A DNA stretch of 64,000 nucleotides from contig NZ_SGNY01000003.1 of assembly GCF_007002745.1 (NCBI RefSeq), positions 372,001-436,000 on the forward strand, written 5' to 3'. The position numbers were made by a program, and so were the translations under genes. Under the pieces are notes generated by a model, which saw only the letters and a program-made list of their open reading frames with translations, was not told the origin of the DNA and searched no databases. The stretch comes from Martinezella rhizogenes. GTDB lineage: Bacteria > Pseudomonadota > Alphaproteobacteria > Rhizobiales > Rhizobiaceae. Positions 9,059 through 17,535 of this stretch are shown here, piece by piece (positions within the stretch are counted from its first letter, which is position 1; the number at the start of each line of letters is the position of its first letter).

Positions 9059-10243
9059 TCAGGCGGAAACGGCTGCCAGCCCCTTCGCCAGATCCTCCAG
9101 CAGGTCGTCCGTATCTTCGATACCGCAGGAAAGACGCAGAGTTCCGCCGGAAATGCCCAGCTCGGCGCGCGCCTCATCGGAAAGGTTCTTGTGCGTTGTG
9201 GTGCCGGGATGGGTGATCAGGCTCTTGGCATCGCCCAGATTGTTGGAAATCTTCACGATCTCCAGCGCGTTCTGCAGCGCGAAGGCCGCATCCTTGCCGC
9301 CCTTCAGTTCGAAAGCCACCAGCGTCGAGCCGCCCGACATCTGCCGCGCGATAATATCGGCCTGCGGGTGATCGGCGCGGCCGGGATAGATGACCTTGGC
9401 GACCTTGCCGCTATCGGCGAGGAAATCGGCGATCTTGCCGGCATTTTCCGTCTGCTGCTTGACGCGCAACGGCAGGGTCTCGATGCCCTTCAGCAGCGTC
9501 CACGCGTTGAACGGCGACATGGCCGGACCCGTGTGGCGGAAATAATCCTGCAGCTCTTCCTCGATCCACTTCTTGTCGGAAAGGATAACGCCGCCGAGGC
9601 AACGGCCCTGACCATCAATATGTTTGGTCGCCGAATAAACCACGATATGGGCGCCGAGTTCGAGCGGCTTCTGGAAGAGTGGCGTCGCAAACACATTGTC
9701 GACCACGACCTTCGCGCCGATCTGGTTGGCAAGCTTTGCCACGCCGGCAATATCAACCACTTCAAGTGTCGGATTGGTCGGGCTTTCAAGGAAGAACAGC
9801 TTGGTATTCGGCTGGATCGCCTTTTCCCAGTTACCGAGATCGCGCCCGTCGATCAGCGTGCATTCGATGCCGTATTTCGGAGCTAGGGTTTCAACCACCC
9901 AGCGGCAGGAGCCGAAAAGGGCGCGTGCGGCAACGATATGGTCGCCGGCGCGCAACTGGCACATGATGGCGGCGGTGACGGCGGCCATGCCGGAGGCGAG
10001 CGCCCGGGCGTCTTCAGCACCTTCCAGCAGGCACATGCGCTTTTCGAACATGTCATTGGTCGGGCTGGCATAACGGGCATAGATGAACCCGTCCGTTTCG
10101 CCCTTGAAGCGCGCTTCGGCGGCTTCGGAGTTTTCGTAGACGAAACCCTGGGTCAGATAGATCGCTTCAGACGTCTCACCATAGGGGGAGCGTAGCGTAC
10201 CGCCGTGAACGAGCTGGGTTGCCGGGCGCCATTTATTGCTCAT
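9059..10243 (-). CDS. metZ: O-succinylhomoserine sulfhydrylase MetZ
   Basis: Cys/Met metabolism PLP enzyme that makes homocysteine directly from O-succinylhomoserine and sulfide. The 394-residue protein has the PLP-lysine motif in VYSATKHIDGQGR, ALASGMAAV, and the C-terminal LRLSCGIED. The ATG at 10243 follows an AAGGTGA RBS. The frame is open further upstream, but that part overlaps the riboswitch and is not credible as protein. A SAM-II riboswitch with a terminator lies in its leader, so the gene should be turned off when S-adenosylmethionine is high. Confidence 0.95.
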   Translation of the reverse strand: MSNKWRPATQLVHGGTLRSPYGETSEAIYLTQGFVYENSEAAEARFKGETDGFIYARYASPTNDMFEKRMCLLEGAEDARALASGMAAVTAAIMCQLRAGDHIVAARALFGSCRWVVETLAPKYGIECTLIDGRDLGNWEKAIQPNTKLFFLESPTNPTLEVVDIAGVAKLANQIGAKVVVDNVFATPLFQKPLELGAHIVVYSATKHIDGQGRCLGGVILSDKKWIEEELQDYFRHTGPAMSPFNAWTLLKGIETLPLRVKQQTENAGKIADFLADSGKVAKVIYPGRADHPQADIIARQMSGGSTLVAFELKGGKDAAFALQNALEIVKISNNLGDAKSLITHPGTTTHKNLSDEARAELGISGGTLRLSCGIEDTDDLLEDLAKGLAAVSA

Positions 10244-10260
10244 GTGATCACCTTCAAAAC

Positions 10261-10290
10261 AAAAAAACCGGCCGCAAAAGCAGACCGGTT
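10261..10290 (-). terminator. Riboswitch-controlled terminator in metZ leader
   Basis: On the minus strand AACCGG (10290-10285) pairs with CCGGTT (10271-10266) and a T-run follows, only a few bases before the metZ RBS. The same CCGG bases at 10283-10288 can instead pair with the 6-nt GACCGG at 10304-10299, directly after the aptamer. The two hairpins exclude each other, which gives a plausible on/off expression platform. Confidence 0.7.
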
Positions 10291-10303
10291 CCAAGCACCC
10301 GGT

Positions 10304-10356
10304 CTTTTTAGCCACTTGTTTAACGTGGCTGCAAGCCGACCGGCCAAATCACCACG
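10304..10356 (-). ncRNA. SAM-II riboswitch (metA/metZ type)
   Basis: On the minus strand the segment shows the compact SAM-II pattern. GTGGTGATTTGG opens it, the central CTTGCAGCCACGTTAAACAA provides the pseudoknot strands, and the conserved GCTAAAAAG ends it. The 5' CGTGG pairs with CCACG, and the loop pairs with GGCTAAA in the H-type pseudoknot. SAM-II was first described upstream of methionine genes in Agrobacterium, and here it sits in the metZ leader. Its 3' end touches the antiterminator strand. Confidence 0.92.
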
Positions 10357-10366
10357 GGATAAGCTT

Positions 10367-10395
10367 GCCATACTGCCGTTATCGGCTTGCGTCAA
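10367..10395 (-). promoter_or_regulatory. Putative metZ promoter
   Basis: On the minus strand TTGACG (10395-10390) is followed after 17 bp by TATGGC (10372-10367). Transcription would begin near 10360, just before the 5' edge of the SAM-II aptamer. Confidence 0.6.
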
Positions 10396-10429
10396 TGCTT
10401 TCCTTTTGGTTTTGTCGCCGTAAAAAGGA

Positions 10430-11536
10430 ATGATGACCATGACGAGAACCACGGGCATTTTGGCGGATGGCGCTATCCGGGCGCTGTTTGCGGGCGGCAA
10501 GCTGAAAAGCGAGGCCGAGCCCGATGTTGACCAGGTGCAGCCCGCCAGCCTCGATTTGCGGCTGGGCTCAAAAGCCTATCGCGTTCGTGCCAGCTTCATG
10601 CCCGGCCCCGGAACCCGCGTCATCGACAAGCTCAATCGCTTCAGCCTGCACGAAGTCGATCTCTCTGAGGGCGCCGTGCTGGAAACCGGTTGCGTTTATA
10701 TCGTCCCGCTGATGGAAAGCCTGGAGCTGCCGGCGGAGATGTCTGCTTCGGCCAATCCCAAAAGCTCGACCGGTCGTCTTGATATCTTTACCCGCGTGAT
10801 GACCGACAATGCGCAGGAATTCGACAAGATTCCGGCGGGATATGCCGGCCCGCTTTATCTGGAAATCAGCCCGCGTACCTTCCCGGTGGTGGTGCGCCGC
10901 GGCTCGCGCCTGTCGCAGATCCGTTTCCGCATCGGCCATTCGCTGCTCAACGAAAGCGAGCTTCTGAAGCTGCACGAAACGGAAACGCTGGTCGCCAGCG
11001 AAACCCCCAACGTGACGGGCGGCGGCATCGCGCTCTCTATCGACCTGAAGGGTTTCGGCGATAACGGGCTGATCGGTTATCGCGGCAAGCATCACACGGC
11101 CGTGGTGGATGTCGACAAGAAGGCCCAGCACGACGTCCTCGATTTCTGGGAACCGCTTTTTGCCCGCGGACGCGCCGAACTGATCCTTGATCCCGATGAG
11201 TTTTATATTCTCGTTTCACGCGAAGCCGTGCACGTGCCGCCGCTTTACGCCGCCGAAATGACGCCCTTCGACCCGCTGGTCGGCGAATTCCGTGTGCACT
11301 ACGCCGGCTTCTTCGACCCCGGCTTCGGCCACGCACAGGCCGGAGGCACCGGCAGCCGCGCCGTGCTGGAAGTGCGCAGCCACGAGGTACCCTTCATCCT
11401 CGAACACGGCCAGATCGTCGGCCGGCTGGTTTACGAGCACATGCTGCAGAAACCGGAAGGCCTCTACGGCACGGGCCTCGGCTCCAATTATCAGGCCCAG
11501 GGCCTGAAACTCTCCAAACATTTCCGGGCGGGATAA
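10430..11536 (+). CDS. dcd: dCTP deaminase, long alphaproteobacterial form
   Basis: 2'-deoxycytidine 5'-triphosphate deaminase, making dUTP for thymidylate synthesis. The 368 residues are about twice the E. coli length. The sequence appears to hold two related halves, as in the DCD N/C family of rhizobia: the first starts around QPASLDLRLG, with NPKSSTGRLDIFTRVMTD. The second contains RGRAELILDPDEFYI and GQIVGRLVYE. An AAGGAA lies before the start, and two further in-frame ATGs lie within the first four codons. Its metabolic role is inferred from the family. Confidence 0.85.
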   Translation: MMTMTRTTGILADGAIRALFAGGKLKSEAEPDVDQVQPASLDLRLGSKAYRVRASFMPGPGTRVIDKLNRFSLHEVDLSEGAVLETGCVYIVPLMESLELPAEMSASANPKSSTGRLDIFTRVMTDNAQEFDKIPAGYAGPLYLEISPRTFPVVVRRGSRLSQIRFRIGHSLLNESELLKLHETETLVASETPNVTGGGIALSIDLKGFGDNGLIGYRGKHHTAVVDVDKKAQHDVLDFWEPLFARGRAELILDPDEFYILVSREAVHVPPLYAAEMTPFDPLVGEFRVHYAGFFDPGFGHAQAGGTGSRAVLEVRSHEVPFILEHGQIVGRLVYEHMLQKPEGLYGTGLGSNYQAQGLKLSKHFRAG

Positions 11537-11593
11537 TGAGCGTACCGGGTGCTTGACACCCGTTGCGAACTGTCCGATGTCTTGTCTTACGGT

Positions 11594-11667
11594 GCGGGTG
11601 TAGCTCAATGGTAGAGCAGCAGCTTCCCAAGCTGAATACGAGGGTTCGATTCCCTTCACCCGCTCCA
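11594..11667 (+). tRNA. tRNA-Gly (anticodon CCC)
   Basis: A 74-nt cloverleaf with encoded CCA. The acceptor GCGGGTG pairs with CACCCGC, the D-stem is GCTC/GAGC, the anticodon loop is TTCCCAA with anticodon CCC, and the T-arm is AGGGT-TCGATTC-CCTTC-like. The prophage is integrated in its 3' part, which the insertion rebuilt exactly, so the gene stays intact. A TTGACA lies about 40 bp upstream. Confidence 0.97.
11621..11667 (+). repeat. attL: left 47-bp copy of the prophage core site
   Basis: The stretch from the anticodon arm to the CCA end of tRNA-Gly is repeated without mismatch at 55220-55266, in the same orientation. Bases on both sides differ. Phage integrases commonly use such tRNA 3' ends. 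Confidence 0.95.
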
Positions 11668-11739
11668 CCTTATTTCTCAGGGCTTTCCGCCGTTTTTTGC
11701 CCTCGAAAAACAGGCCAGTTTTACAGCCAGTTTTACAAG

Positions 11740-12762
11740 TTATGTTCGCGTTCTGGCCTCGTTTAACTGCCGGATCATTTCTTTCGTGGCGGAATTTCGG
11801 CCCACGTAACGGCGAATAATTTTCTCAACCGTCTCTTCCTCCCACGCCATGATTTCGGCGATCACGCGGACCGACAGGCCCGCGATATAGAATTTTGTAG
11901 CGGCGGTCCCTCGCAGGTCGTGGAAGTGCAAATCGCGCTCAAGCATGTTCGTCTTTTCTTTCGCGCGCCAGAACATCGTATTCAGTCCGCTCGGCTTCCA
12001 CGGCTTCTTTTTGGAGCTGGTGAGGATGACGGGCGAGCGCTTTGGAATGCGATCAAGAATTTCATTCAATGCATCGTAGCGCGGTATGATCGCCTCGCGC
12101 TTGTGCTTGCTCTTGCCGGTCGAAATGATGATGGCATCGGGGCCGACATGCGACCATGACAGTTTCAGTAGATCGCTGACGCGCAAGCCTGTGTGGGCGG
12201 CAAGGTCAATAACCCATTTCACCTCGTCAGAGCATCCGGCTTTGACCTGCGCAATGTCTGCGTCCGTCCAGATGATTTCGGAGCGGTCGGAACTATAAAG
12301 ATGCTTGATGCCTTCGGCTGGATTAGCGCTCAGCTTTCCCATAGGGTCTACGCCATGGGATAGGATGCGGGAGAGAACCTGCATGCCTGTGTCTGCCGCG
12401 CGCGGTGTCTCGCTATATTGCCCGCGCCATTGGCGAATGCGGGGGCGGATTTTGTCCGCGCGATTGAACTGCGCAATGCTCAAATTGCCAAAATATTCGG
12501 AAATGCGATCAATCCACGGCGACCAGACGCGTTTCGTGGAATCGGCGAGCTTCTTGAACTCGGTTGCCTTGTAGTGGGTGATGATTGAGCGGAAGCGTCC
12601 GCTTTCGGGTTCCATGCGGCTGGCGATGGCTTCGTTGTAGGATGCCATGAATGCCGCCGTTCCGGGCTGGCCATCGAGCCTTGGGCCACCGCGCCAAGCG
12701 TAATAGTAAACACTGCCCTTGGCCTTTACGGTGTGGATGCCCTTTAGCTCAACTGTAACCAT
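11740..12762 (-). CDS. int: Prophage tyrosine integrase
   Basis: Site-specific recombinase, 340 residues, lying 70 bp from attL. The C-terminal catalytic domain has R in HTGLRVSDLLKLSW, H-D-L-R in HFHDLRGTAATK, a W in the usual second-H position (EIMAWEEETV), and the nucleophile tyrosine in IIRRYVGRNS. The N-terminus, VELKGIHTVKAKGSVYYY, is of the arm-binding type common in rhizobial prophages. The ATG at 12762 overlaps the stop of the preceding small gene, so this is the last gene of the leftward operon. Confidence 0.93.
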   Translation of the reverse strand: MVTVELKGIHTVKAKGSVYYYAWRGGPRLDGQPGTAAFMASYNEAIASRMEPESGRFRSIITHYKATEFKKLADSTKRVWSPWIDRISEYFGNLSIAQFNRADKIRPRIRQWRGQYSETPRAADTGMQVLSRILSHGVDPMGKLSANPAEGIKHLYSSDRSEIIWTDADIAQVKAGCSDEVKWVIDLAAHTGLRVSDLLKLSWSHVGPDAIIISTGKSKHKREAIIPRYDALNEILDRIPKRSPVILTSSKKKPWKPSGLNTMFWRAKEKTNMLERDLHFHDLRGTAATKFYIAGLSVRVIAEIMAWEEETVEKIIRRYVGRNSATKEMIRQLNEARTRT

Positions 12763-12979
12763 GCTTCTTATCAAACTCCGCAAGCTCGCGGTCCAGATCG
12801 TCTTCGTCGTTCTGTGCCGGTGGCGTAAAATGCCATCGAAATGTACCGTCTGGCAATGTGTCCAACGCGGTCGGGGTCATGCCGTTCTTTTTGAGCGCTT
12901 CAAGCGTGGCGTTTACGTCGCGAATTCGAAGCGTCGGACGGCGGTTTTTCTTCTTTGGGGTCGGGGCGAGGTCAGCCAT
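12749..12979 (-). CDS. Small prophage protein before integrase
   Basis: 76 residues with a basic N-terminus (PKKKNRRPTLR) and an acidic C-terminus. It overlaps the integrase start by 14 bp and the upstream gene by 8 bp, the pattern of translational coupling. An excisionase or accessory recombination role is possible from position, but no helix-turn-helix is clear, so no function is assigned. Confidence 0.6.
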   Translation of the reverse strand: MADLAPTPKKKNRRPTLRIRDVNATLEALKKNGMTPTALDTLPDGTFRWHFTPPAQNDEDDLDRELAEFDKKHGYS

Positions 12980-13229
12980 TTCCGGCCTCCGTCAAAAGCG
13001 TGGTGGCTTTAAGGTCGATAGTGGTCATGGCTCCTTCAAGCTCGCGAGCCGTGTAGGTCGCCCGGTCAGTCTTAAATTCGGCAATCCTTAGCGCCCAAAG
13101 GCAATTCTCCGCACGTTCTCGCGCCCATCGCTTTTGAGTTGGGCTAAGGGTGTTTTCGCTGAAAGCGGTAAGCGCAACGAAACAGAAACGCAGAACGTTT
13201 GCCTTGTCCTCGGCGGTCGCCTTTTTCAT
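12972..13229 (-). CDS. Hypothetical prophage protein
   Basis: 85 residues, predicted mainly helical, with conserved-looking WARERAENCLWALRIAEFK. It starts four bases inside the end of the upstream Cys-rich gene (ATGA overlap) and overlaps the next gene by 8 bp. I do not recognise a family. Confidence 0.6.
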   Translation of the reverse strand: MKKATAEDKANVLRFCFVALTAFSENTLSPTQKRWARERAENCLWALRIAEFKTDRATYTARELEGAMTTIDLKATTLLTEAGNG

Positions 13230-13762
13230 TTGCGAACCTCCGACTTGGCGCGATAGCGCGCTTCGGCTTCTCCCTTAAGACGAAGGCCGGTTTCGCAGGT
13301 GCAATAGCCGTGCCACACCCCGCCGCACCCGTGCAGATCGCCTTCTTCGCAGCACCTCCCGCAATAGTCGTCGTCGGGTTCGGGAAAATCGAGGTCGTCA
13401 AGGTAGTCGAGTTCTGCGGCAGCTTCTTCGTTGACGCGTCGAATGCAAGCGCCGCAGACCCGGTAAACCCGCCCGGACATGCCTTCCTCATAGTCTCGGG
13501 CTTCCCGCAGATCGTCCGCAAACTGCCCGCACCACTCGCAATTTCCTTTGCGGTCCTCTTTGGCTTCGTCTGATTTCATGTATGCCCGGTAATCGTCAGA
13601 ACATTCCTGGCACATGTCGATCATTTCGCAGCCGAAGGAATCCGTTTCGCCCTGAATGCGAGCGACGGCGGGCCTATCCGGGTGTTGATCGCAAGTCATA
13701 CCTTCGGGAACCGCATGCGACCTGCCGGGCAAGCTGGAGATGGGTCCGGTAACTTCGGCCAT
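13226..13762 (-). CDS. Cysteine-rich, probably zinc-binding prophage protein
   Basis: 178 residues with many CxxC-type pairs: CDQH, CQEC, CEWC, CGAC, CGRCC and CTC, plus nearby histidines. Several small zinc-ribbon or treble-clef units are likely. The pairs lie in acidic surroundings (for example DYLDDLDFPEPDDDY), so binding to nucleic acid through basic surfaces is not obvious. It abuts the upstream gene without a gap. Function unknown. Confidence 0.65.
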   Translation of the reverse strand: MAEVTGPISSLPGRSHAVPEGMTCDQHPDRPAVARIQGETDSFGCEMIDMCQECSDDYRAYMKSDEAKEDRKGNCEWCGQFADDLREARDYEEGMSGRVYRVCGACIRRVNEEAAAELDYLDDLDFPEPDDDYCGRCCEEGDLHGCGGVWHGYCTCETGLRLKGEAEARYRAKSEVRK

Positions 13763-13990
13763 CTATTTGCCCTCCTGCTTTGCGGATGCTGCGGACCATG
13801 TTTTCCAGTGTTTGCATTCGAGCAAAGGGGTAGCTGGCGTGATCGAATGAGGCCCGTTGATCTTGATCAGGTCCTTTTCCGGGCGCGGTTGAGCCTGCCA
13901 GCTTTTAGCGTTGCGCTCGAAGTCGTCATGCAGGATATGGCGAATTTCAAGCGTTTCGCCGGGTCGCATGTAGATGACCTTATCAGCCAT
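13763..13990 (-). CDS. Hypothetical prophage protein
   Basis: 75 residues starting MADKVIYMRPGETLEI. The frame extends upstream to 14047, but the ATG at 13990 overlaps the stop of the preceding gene by 8 bp in the same style as its neighbours, so I use it. No family recognised. Confidence 0.6.
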   Translation of the reverse strand: MADKVIYMRPGETLEIRHILHDDFERNAKSWQAQPRPEKDLIKINGPHSITPATPLLECKHWKTWSAASAKQEGK

Positions 13991-14594
13991 TGTTCTGGCC
14001 CTCCGCGCGTTGGCGAAGTTCGTGAAGCTCGCATATGATGCAATCAACCAGATCGCGATACTTCGGCCAGTTCGGGAAAATTTCCTCTATCTGGCCTATG
14101 ATCTGGTCGGCTGCTGAGGTCCCCACCACGTCCTGCACCTGTGCGGAGAGGGCGGAGCGGAACGGCTCTAGCGCCTTCGCTACATCATCAATCTTCGCTA
14201 GATTGAAATAGCCGTCTCCGTCCGCAACGATTTCCTGATATGCTCTCGCGGATGCCGCACCTCGCGCAACAAAGAGCGTTCCAGCAATAGGCAATGTCAG
14301 ATCGTCCAAAGCCTTCACAGTCATAGATGGCGAGAGGTCTTCCGGACGGTCGTATACCGGGAAAGCGCGCGGATCGTCCTTATTGCTAATCCACATCGCG
14401 CCAAACGGCACATTCTGGACAAAGGTTTCTTCGCCATGTCGCAGCCAAGCCACCGGATCGGCGTTGCCGATCGCGGCTTCCTCACGCTTGATGACTGCAT
14501 AGATTTCCTCGATCACGCTGGAATCTTCGATAGCGCCGCCGAAAACATCGTCCACGATCTTGCCCAAAAGGGCGCGGCTGATGGCCTTGCTCAT
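13983..14594 (-). CDS. Hypothetical prophage protein
   Basis: 203 residues, soluble, acidic. The middle part (VAWLRHGEETFVQNVPFGAMW) resembles short segments in other phage early proteins. It is coupled by ATGA overlap to the upstream gene. Function unknown. Confidence 0.6.
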   Translation of the reverse strand: MSKAISRALLGKIVDDVFGGAIEDSSVIEEIYAVIKREEAAIGNADPVAWLRHGEETFVQNVPFGAMWISNKDDPRAFPVYDRPEDLSPSMTVKALDDLTLPIAGTLFVARGAASARAYQEIVADGDGYFNLAKIDDVAKALEPFRSALSAQVQDVVGTSAADQIIGQIEEIFPNWPKYRDLVDCIICELHELRQRAEGQNNG

Positions 14595-15076
14595 GCTGCA
14601 CCGCCTGTCCGCTTGGCGGATTCTGCCGCGCGGTACAGCCGTTCAAGTTCGGCGACGATAAGCGCGCCAGCCTTCACCAGATCGTGTTCGCGGTCTTTCG
14701 GCTTCCACCACTTCAAATCCCATGGCCAGAGTGTTTTCGCCCATGGGAGAAATTTTTTGCCGGATTGAACAGCGCCGGTCACCGCGTAGAGTCCAAGGGT
14801 GTAAGCGGCTGCTGCCTGCGCCAGTTCTCCATTTACGTGGGTGTCGTCGTGCTCCGGAAACCATCCTTCCTTTTCGATCTGGCGGCGACGTTCGGCGGCG
14901 ATGGCCTGCACGGCAGGGCTATACGCCTCGCGACTGATGATAACCCGCAGATCGTGGGCGGCGCGCAAGGTGGTGTCGGACAGCAAGCCGCCGTTACCTC
15001 CCTTGCCGCCCGCGCCGTTCATGTCGAATTCGACGCAATCAATAAGCTTCTTCGCTGCTTTGATGATGTCTGTCAT
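14591..15076 (-). CDS. Phage early protein, possible nucleotide-pyrophosphohydrolase-like
   Basis: 161 residues with the common phage signature ERRRQIEKEGWFPEHDD followed by GELAQAAAAYTLG. Acidic and histidine residues on helices (E-H-D-D, GELA) recall all-alpha NTP pyrophosphatases and a phage dATP/dGTP diphosphohydrolase N-terminal family. I infer a possible role in nucleotide pools from these motifs only. It overlaps both neighbours by four bases. Confidence 0.6.
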   Translation of the reverse strand: MTDIIKAAKKLIDCVEFDMNGAGGKGGNGGLLSDTTLRAAHDLRVIISREAYSPAVQAIAAERRRQIEKEGWFPEHDDTHVNGELAQAAAAYTLGLYAVTGAVQSGKKFLPWAKTLWPWDLKWWKPKDREHDLVKAGALIVAELERLYRAAESAKRTGGAA

Positions 15077-15522
15077 GGGGTGGCCTCAAGGTTTTTCCGC
15101 CAGTCGAAAAAGCCAAGCGCGCCTTTGACTGGGATAAATTCGCAGGGTTTGGGATTGGCAAGCACGAAACCGTAGGGGCCGAAGAACCACGGGCTTTCGT
15201 GGCGCGTGACGCAATCTGCGATATCGATGGTTCCGACGATGCCGCCGCGTGGCAGGCGGCGTTCGTCTTTTCGGCCCGGAAAGATAAGTCCGGTTTGGCC
15301 TTCGGGATGCAGCGCACTACGGGCGACGTAAAGACCGTCAAGCCACTCGCCTGCTGTCATCCCCTTGGCGGCGTGGATGCAGACCGGCCCGCGATACTTC
15401 GTCGCCCACGTCCGGTTTTCGACCGGCTTGCCGAGTTCGAAAATGCAGTGGACCCACGGCTGTCGGATCGACAGCGCCAGTTGCGGCAGGGCGGCGAGAA
15501 CGGAAAGCTGTTCGGGCGTCAT
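15073..15522 (-). CDS. ASCH/PUA-like domain protein
   Basis: 149 residues. The N-terminus has the ASCH hallmark LALSIRQPWVHCIFELGKPVENRTW followed by RGPVCIHAAKG, then GGIVGTIDIADCV in the barrel core. ASCH domains are thought to bind RNA or modified nucleotides. It overlaps the DUF5131 gene by four bases, and the two often travel together in phages. Confidence 0.8.
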   Translation of the reverse strand: MTPEQLSVLAALPQLALSIRQPWVHCIFELGKPVENRTWATKYRGPVCIHAAKGMTAGEWLDGLYVARSALHPEGQTGLIFPGRKDERRLPRGGIVGTIDIADCVTRHESPWFFGPYGFVLANPKPCEFIPVKGALGFFDWRKNLEATP

Positions 15523-16511
15523 GCTCGCCCCCCCGGGAACGCGTTGTGTTCAACGCCGTCCAGCAAGCGGCCTGCCGCCGTCTTGCCTACGAGTTTAACG
15601 GCGTGGTGGGTGTCCGGCTGCGGTAGCACGCGCGCCCAACTCCATGGCTTGTGATCAAGCTCGATCAAATATCCCGTGCGGGAAAGTGCGTGCGTGGAGC
15701 ATTCTTTTTCGGACCGCTCGATATATTCCGCATCAGTTTCGGTTTCGATCCGCTCAAGCTTCCAAGGCACGGGCTTCCATGCGCCCCACTGTTTGAACAG
15801 AAACGGAATGCGATGGATTTGGCACTGGTCGCGCAAGGCGCGTATCCATTCGGGATGCATCGGACGTGCGCCCGGTCCGCTTTCTCCCCCTGCCACGACC
15901 CACATAGGAGGGCGTGCAAGGTGTACTTTGCCATCGGGGCCGACTTTCCGAAGCGGCGTAGCGAGCAGGTGAAGCGGGCCTAACAGCGGTTCGGCAGAAA
16001 CCCAAACCATCCAGCCACGTTCGGCAATATCTTCCATGAACGGCCAGCGCGCAGAATAACGGGTCTGGTCCTCGGCGGATGTGCCAAGCCAGATATTAGG
16101 AAACGGCAGGTGTCGGCGTGCAAACAAGTAGTCGCGCATCCGCTCCGGCCTCTTGGTCAAGACCTGAAACGTGTGCTGCGGGGCGCTCGCCATGACGGCA
16201 AAAACCATGTCAATCCACTCGTCCGGCACGCCTTCGGCAAAAAGGTCTCCGTGGGCGCAAACGAAGATCATTCGCGGACGGCTCCAGCGCAACGGCTGTT
16301 CCATCCAATCCGCATTAAGACGCACCTTGCCGTTCCAAACGGGCCCGGACTTCGTTTCAACCGTAAGTCCTTCCCGGCTTCTGTGATTTTTCAGCCGGGT
16401 TCCTGCGAGTTTCATCGCGTAACAGTTGGTGCAGCCCGGAGAGACTACAGCGCAACCCGTGATCGGGTTCCAAGTGGCGTCGGTCCACTCGATTTTTGTA
16501 TTGTCGGACAT
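15519..16511 (-). CDS. Phage Gp37/Gp68 family protein (DUF5131)
   Basis: 330 residues. It starts MSDNTKIEWTDATWNP, the family's invariant opening, followed by the cysteine motif C-x(6)-C-x-x-C-Y in GCAVVSPGCTNCYAM, which resembles radical-SAM cluster motifs. FQVLTKRPERM and WVVAGGESGPGARPMHPEW are also family hallmarks. Biochemical function is not established. The frame is open upstream to 16694, but MSDN at 16511 is the family start. Confidence 0.88.
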   Translation of the reverse strand: MSDNTKIEWTDATWNPITGCAVVSPGCTNCYAMKLAGTRLKNHRSREGLTVETKSGPVWNGKVRLNADWMEQPLRWSRPRMIFVCAHGDLFAEGVPDEWIDMVFAVMASAPQHTFQVLTKRPERMRDYLFARRHLPFPNIWLGTSAEDQTRYSARWPFMEDIAERGWMVWVSAEPLLGPLHLLATPLRKVGPDGKVHLARPPMWVVAGGESGPGARPMHPEWIRALRDQCQIHRIPFLFKQWGAWKPVPWKLERIETETDAEYIERSEKECSTHALSRTGYLIELDHKPWSWARVLPQPDTHHAVKLVGKTAAGRLLDGVEHNAFPGGRA

Positions 16512-16570
16512 GGTTGGGTTCTCTCTGGCTGGATAGAGGCGGGCGGCGACCGCCCGCGCTCCGGGTGAAA

Positions 16571-17476
16571 TCAGGCCGACATTTCCGGCTTGCCCGCGAA
16601 CTTCGGCAGGCCAAGTTCTGCGGCGGTTTCGTGCAAGGCGAAGTTGACGGCCTTCGTGATGTGGATGTCGGGCCGGTAAAGCATGCAGGTCCACGAAAGG
16701 GTGCCTTCACGAAGGCGGTAGCGCAGGCGCACGGGCAGGCGGATGCTTTCACCCTGGAAGAACGGCGCGATATTGAGGACGAAGACGCCCGGCACGGTGA
16801 TGGGGTCGCCGTTGGCGTTCTTGTGGTCTTCCTCGAAAACGATCTGGCTTTCGCCCGTTTGCAGTTTCAGGGCCGTCTTAACGCGGGTTTCCGCGTTGAT
16901 CTGCAAGCCCTGCGAGAGCACTACCAGTTCATTCGGGTAGGCAATCTTGGCCCGGAACAGCAATTCGAGGTCTTTCACCTCGTCAGAGTCCGGCGAGGCC
17001 AGTTCGGCGATATGGTCTTCGATGAATTCCGCAAACTCGTTTTGCGTCAGCGCTTTGCCATGGATTCCCTGCCAAGCTTTCCACTCTTCGGAAAGCGGGA
17101 ACGCATAGTGGACACGGTGCTTGCCGTTGTCCGGGTCGTTGCCGTGGTAGTCGATAACGGCGGTGAAGGCGGGGGTACGCCAGTCCGTCACGGCAAAGAT
17201 CACGCTGTTGTCCGTCTTGTGACGCTCGACCAGCTTGACGAAGGAATCCAACGTTTCAACATTGGCGGTGCCCTGCTTGCGCTCGGGGCGGGTGCGCCAT
17301 GGCGCAAAGACCGCCGACACGTCAGACAGCTTGCCACTGGTCGGGTCCAGCAGCGCCGGAACGGTCGGGGGAATGCCCTTGGAGTCGGCAGGTGCCGGAA
17401 CCTGCACAATCGCGGCATTGGTCTGCGCCGCGAGCTTTGCGATTTCGGCGACGGCGGTTTGGGTGAGTTGGTCCAT
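16571..17476 (-). CDS. DUF2303 (YfdQ-like) prophage protein
   Basis: 301 residues of the DUF2303 family found in prophages (E. coli YfdQ). Typical segments are FAVTDWRTPAFTAVIDYHG, HRVHYAFPLSEEWKAW and a C-terminal beta-rich part with FFQGESIRLPVRLRYR. It starts 59 bp after the next gene upstream. Role unknown; the family lies in early or recombination regions of temperate phages. Confidence 0.85.
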   Translation of the reverse strand: MDQLTQTAVAEIAKLAAQTNAAIVQVPAPADSKGIPPTVPALLDPTSGKLSDVSAVFAPWRTRPERKQGTANVETLDSFVKLVERHKTDNSVIFAVTDWRTPAFTAVIDYHGNDPDNGKHRVHYAFPLSEEWKAWQGIHGKALTQNEFAEFIEDHIAELASPDSDEVKDLELLFRAKIAYPNELVVLSQGLQINAETRVKTALKLQTGESQIVFEEDHKNANGDPITVPGVFVLNIAPFFQGESIRLPVRLRYRLREGTLSWTCMLYRPDIHITKAVNFALHETAAELGLPKFAGKPEMSA

Positions 17477-17535
17477 TTCGGTTCCTCTGTTGGTGCGCCG
17501 GTCACTGGCCGGGCGCGGTTGCTAAGGTTGGGAAA

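Noticed and set aside
8891-9886. 331-codon plus-strand frame opposite metZ
   Set aside because: Antisense to the conserved metZ; no recognisable domain.
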